Assembly (NCBI GenBank): GCA_017745295.1
Contig: JAGHZR010000012.1
Coordinates: forward strand, 1 to 64,000
Direction: 5' to 3'
Source: Novosphingobium sp.
Lineage (GTDB): Bacteria; Pseudomonadota; Alphaproteobacteria; Sphingomonadales; Sphingomonadaceae
Length of the DNA: 64,000 bases
A program made the translations under genes and the position numbers. Below the pieces are notes generated by a model. It had not been told where the DNA came from. It saw nothing but the letters and a program-made list of their open reading frames with translations, and made no database searches. Every line of letters begins with the position of its first letter. Positions within the stretch are counted from its first letter, which is position 1. Below are positions 9,209 through 16,523 of the stretch, one piece after another.

Positions 9209-9435
9209 TCGTGAGTCCCATGCTGATTGCTGCGCCTGCGAGCATAGCATTTCGGCGCGAATAAAGAACGGTCTGTCGGAGCTTTCTGTGCATTTCTTTG
9301 GAGGTAGCTCGCGGATTTCCGCGATTCCCGCCTGCACAGCGCGTTCTTATTATCTGAAATCATGGGAAGTCCGGCGGTTCCCTGCCGCCGTTTAGCAACC
9401 GATTGTTTTTTGCCCGGTGCGACCCGTGGGCTTCT

Positions 9436-9846
9436 TCAGATAGCGGCTGTTTTCGCCTTGCTGGCGGCGATGAAAGGCGCCGGATCGTAGTAGAACGGCT
9501 TGATCTCGCAGCACTTGCCGTCGCGGAAGCGGAAGCGTTCGCAGATTTCGGCGGGTGGCAGCGCGGGATCGGCAAACCGCAGGGAGAGGATGGTCACGGC
9601 ATAGTCCTTGCCCGCCGCCGTCTCGATCCGGTCCAGCGCGACGACATCGCAGAGGCCCATGACTTTGGCATAGAGATCGCGCAGGCCATTCCGGCCGCGA
9701 TATTCGCCCGCCATCGGCAACCCGTCCGCTTCGTGGGCGACGAAATCCTCGGTGAGCATGGCGGAGGCGGTGTCCCAGTCGCCCGCGCCGGTAGCGGCAT
9801 AGAGGCGGTCGACGAAATCGATCATCTGCTCGGGACTCATCGTCAT
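9436..9846 (-). CDS. NTF2/SnoaL-like family protein
   Basis: 136 residues starting MTMSPEQMIDFVDRLYAA. The pattern of a first helix, WDTASAMLTEDFVAHE, and alternating strands ending CERFRFRDGKCCEIKPFYYD is that of the cone-shaped SnoaL/NTF2-like fold. These proteins act as small isomerases, cyclases or hydrolases, or as oxygenase accessory subunits; the exact reaction cannot be read here. The upstream extension to 9897 is Asn/Lys-rich shadow. GAGGA lies eight bases before ATG 9846. It is divergent from the MDR oxidoreductase (122-base gap) at the left edge of the catabolic island. Confidence 0.75.
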   Translation of the reverse strand: MTMSPEQMIDFVDRLYAATGAGDWDTASAMLTEDFVAHEADGLPMAGEYRGRNGLRDLYAKVMGLCDVVALDRIETAAGKDYAVTILSLRFADPALPPAEICERFRFRDGKCCEIKPFYYDPAPFIAASKAKTAAI

Positions 9847-9968
9847 GGCGCTGTTCCTCTTCGCGCTGTTCCGCTTCTCTGGTGCGAACTGTGGCAAACC
9901 CCAGAAATTCCCGAACCTAGCGTTTCGACTAGCAGTCCGCGCCGCCCGCGCACGGTTAAGCTGCGGGG

Positions 9969-10976
9969 ATGGGAAAGGTCAGACAGATCGTGCTGGCGCG
10001 GCGACCCAAAGGGGTGCCGGTGCCGGAAGACTTCGCACTTCGGGAAGCCGAGATGCCGCAGCCGGGCGCCGGGGAGTTCCTGGTGGCGATGCGGGTCGGT
10101 TCGGTCGATCCGGCGATCCGGGGCTTCCTCGACGACCGGCCGAGCTATATCGAGCCGGTCGCTTTGGGGGCGCCGATCAACGGCATGTCGCTGGGCGAGG
10201 TCGTCGCCTCCAACCATGCGGACTATCCGGTCGGCACCTTCGTTCGCGCCTTCGCCACATGGTCGGACCACTACGTGCTCTCGGGCGAGGCCTGGGGGCT
10301 GGAGACAGTCCACCGGCAGCCCGACACGCCGCTGCATCACTACATGGGCGCGCTCGGCCCGGTGGGGCTGACGGCGTGGGTCGGGCTGTTCGCGGTGGGC
10401 GAGGCGAAACCGGGCGAGACCGTGGTGGTCAGCGCCGCCGCCGGGGCGACAGGCTCCACCGTGGGGCAGATCGCCAAGGCGCGGGGCTGCAAGGTGATCG
10501 GCCTTGTCGGTTCGGCGGAAAAGGCGGCGGTGATCCGCGACCTCGGTTTCGACGCCGCCATCGACTATCGCGCCACGCCGGACATCGCCGCCGAGATCGC
10601 CAAGGCCGCGCCGGAGGGCGTGGACGTCTATTTCGACAACGTCGGCGGCGAAGTGCTGGAGGCGGTGCTGCCGCTGATGCGCCTGCATGGCCGCGTCGCG
10701 GTCTGCGGCATGGTCGGGCAGTACAACGATGCCGATCATCCCCACGGCGTGCGCACGCTCTGGCAACTCGTGGTCAACCGCATCCGCATGCAGGGCTTCA
10801 TCACGTACGACTATCCCGAGGTTTTGGCGCAGGCGCAGGCCGAACTCGATGGCTGGGTGGCGGAAGGCAAGCTGAAGCCGCTCGCCAACCTGCGCGACGG
10901 TTTCGAGAAACTCCCCGAGGCCTTCATCGACCTGATGTCGGGCCGTACCATAGGAAAGACTCTTGTCCGGATCTGA
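9969..10976 (+). CDS. Zinc-less MDR family NADP-dependent oxidoreductase (CurA/PTGR type)
   Basis: 335 residues. The N-terminal GroES-like domain (QIVLARRPKGVPVPEDF) lacks the zinc-binding Cys and His of alcohol dehydrogenases. The Rossmann nucleotide-binding motif is AAAGATGSTVGQIAKARG (about 158-175), followed by VDVYFDNVGGE and the CGMVGQYN segment that is characteristic of leukotriene B4 12-hydroxydehydrogenase/prostaglandin reductase-like enzymes. These reduce the C=C bond of enones or related conjugated carbonyls with NADPH. It heads a three-gene unit with the Rieske ferredoxin (4-base gap) and an NTF2-like protein. A paralogue lies at 14689-15696. Confidence 0.86.
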   Translation: MGKVRQIVLARRPKGVPVPEDFALREAEMPQPGAGEFLVAMRVGSVDPAIRGFLDDRPSYIEPVALGAPINGMSLGEVVASNHADYPVGTFVRAFATWSDHYVLSGEAWGLETVHRQPDTPLHHYMGALGPVGLTAWVGLFAVGEAKPGETVVVSAAAGATGSTVGQIAKARGCKVIGLVGSAEKAAVIRDLGFDAAIDYRATPDIAAEIAKAAPEGVDVYFDNVGGEVLEAVLPLMRLHGRVAVCGMVGQYNDADHPHGVRTLWQLVVNRIRMQGFITYDYPEVLAQAQAELDGWVAEGKLKPLANLRDGFEKLPEAFIDLMSGRTIGKTLVRI

Positions 10977-10980
10977 AACG

Positions 10981-11331
10981 ATGAGCGATGTGTGGCACGC
11001 CCTGGTGGCCGAGGCGGAGTTTCCCGAGGAAGGCAAGCTGGCCGCGCGGATCGCGGGCTGGAGCGTGCTGGTCGTGCGCACGGATGACGGCTTCAATGCC
11101 GTCAACGACCGCTGCACGCATCAGGCGGCGCTGCTGTCCGGCGGCAAAGTGCGGCGCGGGGCTATCATGTGCCCGCTGCACGGCGCCCGCTTCGAGACGG
11201 CGACCGGGCGCTGCATCGGCGGTGCCTATGCCGACTTGCGCCGTTTCGATCTGCGCATCGCGGGCGGCGTGATCGAAGTCGCCGTGCCCGACGTGCCGCC
11301 GGGGCCGGACGAGCGTCCGGTCGAAGCCTGA
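10981..11331 (+). CDS. Rieske-type [2Fe-2S] ferredoxin
   Basis: 116 residues, essentially one Rieske domain. Cluster ligands are in C45-T-H47 and C64-P-L-H67 (RCTHQA, MCPLHGARFE). Free-standing Rieske ferredoxins shuttle electrons from a reductase to ring-hydroxylating oxygenases. Three oxygenase alpha subunits occur in the window (22.6, 34.5 and 41.7 kb), and this is the only candidate carrier; no NAD(P)H-ferredoxin reductase gene is seen. ATG 10981 is preferred over the in-frame GTC-region start at 10963, because the latter would lie inside the end of the MDR gene. Confidence 0.88.
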   Translation: MSDVWHALVAEAEFPEEGKLAARIAGWSVLVVRTDDGFNAVNDRCTHQAALLSGGKVRRGAIMCPLHGARFETATGRCIGGAYADLRRFDLRIAGGVIEVAVPDVPPGPDERPVEA

Positions 11332-11341
11332 GGAGAAAACG

Positions 11342-11770
11342 ATGCCCTATACCGGACCTTTCGAGGACCGCCTCGCCATCCGCGAGCTGCTGGAAACTTA
11401 TGCCGACGCGGTGACGCGCCGCGATGCCGAGACCTGGGGCGCGACCTGGGCCGAGGATGCCGAATGGTCGCTGCCGGACTATCCCGAACTCGGCACCACT
11501 CGGGGTCGTCCGGCGATCGTCGCCATGTGGATCGAGGCGATGAAGGCCTATCCGGGGATTATGTTCGAGGCCTGGCCCGGCTCGATCGAAGTCTCTGGCG
11601 AGAGCGCGACGATGCGCAGCTATACGTCCGAAGTCTACGACCAGGACGGCGTGACGATGCGCGACCGGGGCGTCTATGAGGATACTTGCGTGAAAGTGGA
11701 TGGCCGTTGGCTGTTCAAGAGCAGGTCTTTCCGCAACATCCACCGTCAGCACGCGCCCAAGGGCTGTTGA
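11342..11770 (+). CDS. NTF2/SnoaL-like family protein
   Basis: 142 residues with the SnoaL-like plan: FEDRLAIRELLETYADAVTRRDAETW near the start (read in parts), WAEDAEWSLPDY, the dimer-strand VDGRWLFKSRSFRNIH at the end. This group is close to the proteins often annotated as ring-hydroxylating dioxygenase small-subunit-like or steroid delta-isomerase-like. It follows the Rieske ferredoxin by ten bases with AGGAGAAAACG as ribosome-binding site, so they are probably co-transcribed. A role as a structural partner of an oxygenase or as an isomerase is inference. Confidence 0.78.
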   Translation: MPYTGPFEDRLAIRELLETYADAVTRRDAETWGATWAEDAEWSLPDYPELGTTRGRPAIVAMWIEAMKAYPGIMFEAWPGSIEVSGESATMRSYTSEVYDQDGVTMRDRGVYEDTCVKVDGRWLFKSRSFRNIHRQHAPKGC

Positions 11771-11818
11771 GGATCATTCTCCCCTTCGTTCGAGGCGGAC
11801 AGCATAGCCTTCATCACT

Positions 11819-11955
11819 CGTCATCCTGAACTTGTTTCAGGATCCATCGCGCAGTTATGGCCGGAGCGCTGTTCGGCCAGGCGCTCTCTCGGTTTGCCAA
11901 TCATGACAACGGTCCATCGGCCCGATGGACCCTGAAACAAGTTCAGGGTGACGGC
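11819..11955. repeat. Palindromic intergenic repeat pair, family 1 (CCTGAACTTGTTTCAGG)
   Basis: CGTCATCCTGAACTTGTTTCAGGATCC (11819-11844) and its inverted partner GGACCCTGAAACAAGTTCAGGGTGACGG (11927-11955) flank about 80 bases. Each arm is itself a dyad (CCTGAAC/TTTCAGG). The same pair recurs at 43974-44111. It lies between the convergent NTF2-like gene and TonB receptor, so it may act as a bidirectional terminator or mRNA-stabilising hairpin. Confidence 0.8.
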
Positions 11956-12042
11956 GGGAATGGGGGCAAGGGAAGCTTCGGCAGTCAGCAAAAAGAAGTG
12001 GCCGGGTCTCTTTCGAACCGGCCCCCTTCCTCGCCAATACCC

Positions 12043-14538
12043 TCAGAACTTCTTGGTGACTTCGACCATGACCGTCCTCGGCAGGGTGCCGAAGCCGAGC
12101 TGGTCGGCGCGGATGCCGCCGGGCGTGCCGGTGCCGCTGCCGGTCGAGGGGCCGTCGACCACGCCGGTCACGTAGAAGCGGTTGGTCAGGTTCTTGCCGA
12201 TCACGGCGAGCTGCCAGTTGTCGTCCTCGGCGCCGAAGCGCAGCCCGGCGTCGAGCGTCACATACTTGCCCTGGCGCGACAGTGGGTTGCCGAAGGCCGA
12301 GGCGAGATAAGCGCCGGAATACTTGGCATCGACATTGAGGCCCAGCTTCATCGTCTGCCCCACCGACATCTCGTAATTGACGCCGAGATTGCCGGTCCAG
12401 CGCGGTGCGACCGAGAGCGTCTGGCCGCCGAGGTCCTGACGGCTATTGCCGGCCAGATTGCAGCCTTGCGCCGGGGTCTGCCCGGCATAGCAGGGCGCGA
12501 GCGGGAAGTCGGTGTAGCGCGCCTTGTCGTAGTTGACCGAGCCGTGCAGGTCGAAGCCGGGAATGCCGTTGGGCGCGAACTGGAATTCGGCCTCGACGCC
12601 CTTGGTGCGGGCATCGGCGGTCAGGGTCTGGAACGCGAAGATCGGCGAGTTGAAGAAATCGACCTGCAGATTCTTGTACTTGTAGTTGAAGGCCGTGACG
12701 TTGAAGCGCAGCTGGCGGTTCAGCAGGGTGGACTTGAAGCCCACTTCGAAGCCTTCTGCCTTCTCGGGATCGAAGGTCAGGTCGGCGGTGGGATCGGTCG
12801 AGAACTTGGAGTTGATGCCGCCGTTGGAGAACCCGCCGGACTTGTAGGCGGTCTTGTAGGCGCCGTAGACCATGAGGTCCTCGGTCGGCTTCCAGGTCAG
12901 CGTCGCTTCCGGGGACCAGTTGGTGAAGTGCTGGCGGGCGGTTACCACGCCAAGCCCGTCGGGGTCGAACTGGTCGCGGAAGATGGTCGTAACCAACGGG
13001 TTGTTGTAGAACTGGGTGAAGTAGCTGTTCTTGGTCTCGTCCGAATAGCGCGCGCCGCCCGCCAGTTCGAGCGTCGGCAGGATCTTGTAGGTGATCTGCC
13101 CGAAGACGGCCATCGTCTCGCCTTTGGTGAAGCTGGTCTTGGCGGTGGCGACATGCTCAAGCCCGGCCGGCGCGGTGGAATTGGAAACACCGCCGGTCAG
13201 CACATATTGTTCGAAGTCGCGGCGGGTCTTCTGGTAGAGCATGCCCAGCATCATGTTGAACGGGCCGTCGAACTGGGTCAGCGCGCGGAATTCCTGGCTG
13301 AAGGCTTTCCACGAGGAGTTCTCGGTCGCCCAGTTGCTGCCCGGACCGCCTGCACTGTTGCTCGACTGGAAGTCACAGGCGCAGGCCCAGCGGTTGTTGT
13401 TCCACTGGTAGTTGGTGACGGACGACAACTGCAGCTGGTCGGCATCGTACGTCACGTTCAGCGTTCCGCCTGCCGAGCGGTAGCGGTTGTAGAGCGAACC
13501 GTCCTTCTTGGCGAAGGGGAAACCGGCGGCGACGTCGACCGGCATGTTGTTCTGGTGGGTGATGAAGTGCTTGCCGCAGGCATAGCCGTTGAGCTGCGAA
13601 GTGCTGCCGTTGCCGCAGGCGAAGGCGACGTAGTTCCACGAGGAGTTATTGACTGTGTTGAAGTCCACGCTGCCCTTGAGGCTGACGGTGAGGCGGCTGG
13701 TCGGCTCCCATTTCAGGGTGCCGCGCGCGAGGAATTCCTCCTCGCCCGGCGCCTTGTGCGCGGCGGGCGCGGCGATATGCGAGGTGGGATCGCCGTTTCC
13801 GCCCGCGAGCACGCTGGCGGAATCCACTTCGGTATAGACGATATCGTCGGCGACGTTGCGATAGTAGCCGCCCTCCATCTTCGAATAGCGCGCGGCCAGC
13901 CGGATGCCGAGCGTTTCGGTCAGCGGCATCGAGGCATAGCCTTCGACGCGCCATTGCTGGCTGCGGAACTCGTAGCCGCCCTTGATCTGGAATTCCGGGG
14001 TCGGCGTGGGGTCGGCGGTGGTGATGGAGATGACCCCGGCGGTCGCGTTCTTGCCGAAGAACAGCGCCTGCGGGCCTTTCAGCACTTCGACGCGGGCGAG
14101 GTCGAAGAAGCCTTCCTGGATCACGCGGCCCTGGCCGTAATAGGCGCCGTCCACGACGACCGCGACCGACTGCTCGATGCCAATCGAGGTGGAGGACGAG
14201 CCGATGCCGCGCAGGGTCAGCTGCGCGCCGGAACCGTTGGAGGCGCGGCCGACGTTGAACTGCGGGGCGATCGCGGCGATCTTCTCGACGCTGGTGATGT
14301 CGCGCGAGGCGATCTGCTCGGCGGAAATCGCGGTGACGGCGACGGGCACGTCCTGCGCGGTTTCCTGCCGCTTGCGGGCGGTGACGATGATTTCCTTGAT
14401 GCCGCCGGTCGCGGCCTCGTCCTGCGGGGGCTGTTCCTGGGGCAGCGGCGCCGCTGCTTCCTGCGCGGCGGCGGGGAGGGACAGGAGCGTCATCGTCAGC
14501 ATGGTCGACGTGAGCAGGGCGGATTTCGAGAATCGCAT
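12043..14538 (-). CDS. TonB-dependent receptor
   Basis: 831 residues from ATG 14538, with GGGAGG seven bases upstream. A signal peptide (SKSALLTSTMLTMTLLSLPAAAQ) precedes a TonB-box-like EIIVTARKRQE, a plug domain (DVPVAVTAISAEQI, DLARVEVLKGPQALFFGKNATAG) and a barrel ending PRTVMVEVTKKF. This is the sphingomonad-expanded receptor class used for uptake of aromatic, steroid or other hydrophobic compounds. The frame stays open to 15066, but that stretch is opposite the real gene at 14689 and has no signal. The divergent MDR gene shares the 150-base promoter region. Confidence 0.9.
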   Translation of the reverse strand: MRFSKSALLTSTMLTMTLLSLPAAAQEAAAPLPQEQPPQDEAATGGIKEIIVTARKRQETAQDVPVAVTAISAEQIASRDITSVEKIAAIAPQFNVGRASNGSGAQLTLRGIGSSSTSIGIEQSVAVVVDGAYYGQGRVIQEGFFDLARVEVLKGPQALFFGKNATAGVISITTADPTPTPEFQIKGGYEFRSQQWRVEGYASMPLTETLGIRLAARYSKMEGGYYRNVADDIVYTEVDSASVLAGGNGDPTSHIAAPAAHKAPGEEEFLARGTLKWEPTSRLTVSLKGSVDFNTVNNSSWNYVAFACGNGSTSQLNGYACGKHFITHQNNMPVDVAAGFPFAKKDGSLYNRYRSAGGTLNVTYDADQLQLSSVTNYQWNNNRWACACDFQSSNSAGGPGSNWATENSSWKAFSQEFRALTQFDGPFNMMLGMLYQKTRRDFEQYVLTGGVSNSTAPAGLEHVATAKTSFTKGETMAVFGQITYKILPTLELAGGARYSDETKNSYFTQFYNNPLVTTIFRDQFDPDGLGVVTARQHFTNWSPEATLTWKPTEDLMVYGAYKTAYKSGGFSNGGINSKFSTDPTADLTFDPEKAEGFEVGFKSTLLNRQLRFNVTAFNYKYKNLQVDFFNSPIFAFQTLTADARTKGVEAEFQFAPNGIPGFDLHGSVNYDKARYTDFPLAPCYAGQTPAQGCNLAGNSRQDLGGQTLSVAPRWTGNLGVNYEMSVGQTMKLGLNVDAKYSGAYLASAFGNPLSRQGKYVTLDAGLRFGAEDDNWQLAVIGKNLTNRFYVTGVVDGPSTGSGTGTPGGIRADQLGFGTLPRTVMVEVTKKF

Positions 14539-14688
14539 TTCAAGGCCTCCCGCATGTTTTCTTTGTTCCCGCCTTGGTAGAACTTCGGGGGCGGGCGAGG
14601 GCCTGTGCAAACGGATAGCCCTAGCTGTTTGGTCAGGTGGCGCGGGCGCGGGCGCGGGTGACGTTGCGCGTTCACTGGGAGACTGCAT

Positions 14689-15696
14689 TTGACCGGCAAC
14701 CGTTTCTGGCGGCTCGACCGCCATCCCGAAGGCAATTCGGATTTTGGCCGTTTTCTCAGCCTTTGCGAGGAAGCCCCGGCGCCGCTGGGCGAGGGCGAAG
14801 TGCGCATCGTCGCCGAGTGGCTCTCGATGGATGCGGGCACCCGCATGTGGATGAGCCCGCGCACCGACGGCTATCAGCCGCCCTTGCCGCTTGGCGCGAA
14901 GATGGTCGGGCTGGTGCTCGGCCGGGTCAGCGAGACGCGCGATCCGGCTTTTCCGGTCGGCACGCTGGTACGCGGTTTCGGGCAATGGGCGGAGCAGGCG
15001 GTGGTCGTGCCCGCGCTGGCCGGGCTGGAGGCGGTGGACGAGAGCGTCGGCGATCCGCGCCAGCATTTCGGTGCGCTGGGGATGAATGCCTGGACGGCCT
15101 ATGTCGGCGTGAAGGAAGTGGCGGCGGTAAGGCCCGGCGAATGGCTGGCGGTCTCGGCGGCGGCGGGGGCGACGGGGAGCCTGGCCTGTCAGGTTGGGCG
15201 CAATCTCGGCTCGCGGGTCGTCGGTATCGCCGGGGGGGCGGAGAAGTGCCGCTACCTGCTAGAGGACCTCGGCGTCGAGATGGCGATCGACTATCGCAGC
15301 GAGGATGTCGAAGCGCGGCTGGCGGCTTGCGAGGGCGGGATCGGGGCTTTCTTCGACAATGTCGGCGGGCCGATCCTCGATGCGGTGCTGCCGAACATGG
15401 CGCATTACGGCCGCGTGGCGATCTGCGGCATGGTGGCGGGTTACGACAGCGACGCGCCGATGCCGGGACCGGCGCGCTTCGATCAGATCCTGATGCGGCG
15501 GCTGCGGGTGGAGGGGTTCTTCATCCCCGACTTCCTCGAACGCGGGGCGGAATTCCTGCCGCAATTGCGGGCATGGCTTGATGAAGGAAAGCTCGCGGTG
15601 CGTTTCGACGAGACGCAGGGGATCGAGAACGTGCTCGATGCTTACGAGCGGATGCTGACGGGGAAGAATATCGGCAAAGTGGTGGTGCGGGTCTGA
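14689..15696 (+). CDS. Zinc-less MDR family NADP-dependent oxidoreductase
   Basis: 335 residues. It is the same family as the enzyme at 9969 but clearly divergent. The nucleotide-binding motif is AAAGATGSLACQVGRNLG, with later GAFFDNVGGPILDAVLP and ICGMVAGY. It is expected to reduce an enone or move electrons to a conjugated carbonyl using NADPH. It starts at TTG 14689: GGGAGA lies seven bases before it and no nearby ATG gives the conserved N-terminus (NRFWRLDRHPEG). It is transcribed away from the TonB receptor and ends against the convergent SDR across a perfect palindrome. Confidence 0.83.
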   Translation: MTGNRFWRLDRHPEGNSDFGRFLSLCEEAPAPLGEGEVRIVAEWLSMDAGTRMWMSPRTDGYQPPLPLGAKMVGLVLGRVSETRDPAFPVGTLVRGFGQWAEQAVVVPALAGLEAVDESVGDPRQHFGALGMNAWTAYVGVKEVAAVRPGEWLAVSAAAGATGSLACQVGRNLGSRVVGIAGGAEKCRYLLEDLGVEMAIDYRSEDVEARLAACEGGIGAFFDNVGGPILDAVLPNMAHYGRVAICGMVAGYDSDAPMPGPARFDQILMRRLRVEGFFIPDFLERGAEFLPQLRAWLDEGKLAVRFDETQGIENVLDAYERMLTGKNIGKVVVRV

Positions 15697-15703
15697 CCTG
15701 TTC

Positions 15704-15730
15704 GTCGTCCCGGATCGGATCCGGGACGAC
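15704..15730. terminator. Perfect palindrome between convergent genes
   Basis: GTCGTCCCGGATC (15704-15716) and GATCCGGGACGAC (15718-15730) form a 13-base-pair stem with a single-base centre. It lies in the 42-base gap between the stops of the MDR gene and the SDR. It has no T-tract, so it may be a third family of palindromic repeat working as a roadblock or mRNA 3' stabiliser, not a classical terminator. Confidence 0.6.
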
Positions 15731-15738
15731 GTAGCCCT

Positions 15739-16503
15739 TCACATCGCCGTCACGCCGCCGTCCACCGTGAATTCCCCGCCGGTGATATAGTTCGCCTCGT
15801 CGCTGGCGAGGAACAGGATCATGTTGGCGATGTCGAGCGGATGCCCCATGCGCTTCATCGGGATCGAGGCGACGATCTCCTTGAAGCCTTCCGGATTGTC
15901 GCTGCGGGCGACGTCCTGCATGGCGGTTTCGATCATGCCGGGATGGACCGAGTTGCAGCGGATGCCCTCGGCCGCGCATTCCATCGCAACCACCTTGGAG
16001 AAGATCCGCACCCCGCCCTTGGCCGCGCCATAGGCCCCGCACATCGGCACGCCGACCAGCCCGCCGATCGACGAGAGATTGACGATCGACCCGCCGCCGC
16101 CGGTCTTGCGCATCAGTTCCACCGCGCGGCGGGTGCCGAGGAACACACTGTCGAGATTGACCTTGTTCTGCTTTTCCCAGTCGGCGAGCGACAGCGCGGT
16201 CAGCGGCTTGAGCACGGCGATACCGGCATTGTTCACCAGCACGTCGATCCGGCCATGGCCTTTCTCGATCGCCTGGAACAGCTCTTCCCAGCCCGCTTCG
16301 CTGGTCACGTCCTGCGCCAGCGCCTCGGCCTGCCCGCCCGCCTCGCGGATTGCGGCGGCGACCTTTTCCGCGCCGCCTGCATCGAGATCGGTCAGGTAGA
16401 CGAAAGCGCCTTCCTCCGCGAAGCGCCGGGCGGTGGCGGCGCCGAGGCCGCGTTCGTTCCCGGCGCCGGTAACCAGCGTGATCTTGCCTTCCAGACGACC
16501 CAT
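15739..16503 (-). CDS. SDR family NAD(P)-dependent oxidoreductase
   Basis: 254 residues. The classical SDR features are TGAGNERGLGAA (nucleotide binding), NNAGIAV, catalytic Ser in NLSSIGG, Tyr and Lys in YGAAKGG, and the C-terminal GGEFTVDGG. It is a reductase or dehydrogenase of a secondary alcohol or ketone; the substrate is unknown. ATG 16503 (MGRLEGK) is chosen over a TTG three codons upstream. It is the second gene of the unit led by the TonB receptor at 18812, 20 bases after it, so the receptor and enzyme may serve the same substrate. Confidence 0.86.
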   Translation of the reverse strand: MGRLEGKITLVTGAGNERGLGAATARRFAEEGAFVYLTDLDAGGAEKVAAAIREAGGQAEALAQDVTSEAGWEELFQAIEKGHGRIDVLVNNAGIAVLKPLTALSLADWEKQNKVNLDSVFLGTRRAVELMRKTGGGGSIVNLSSIGGLVGVPMCGAYGAAKGGVRIFSKVVAMECAAEGIRCNSVHPGMIETAMQDVARSDNPEGFKEIVASIPMKRMGHPLDIANMILFLASDEANYITGGEFTVDGGVTAM

Positions 16504-16523
16504 GCTTCTCAACCCTTCCTTAT

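Noticed and set aside
11857..14580. Plus-strand open frame of 907 codons opposite the second TonB receptor
   Set aside because: Antisense shadow; it even starts inside the palindromic repeat region and shows no domain.
14539..15066. N-terminal extension of the second TonB receptor
   Set aside because: It overlaps the divergent MDR gene, lacks a signal peptide, and ATG 14538 has a strong ribosome-binding site.
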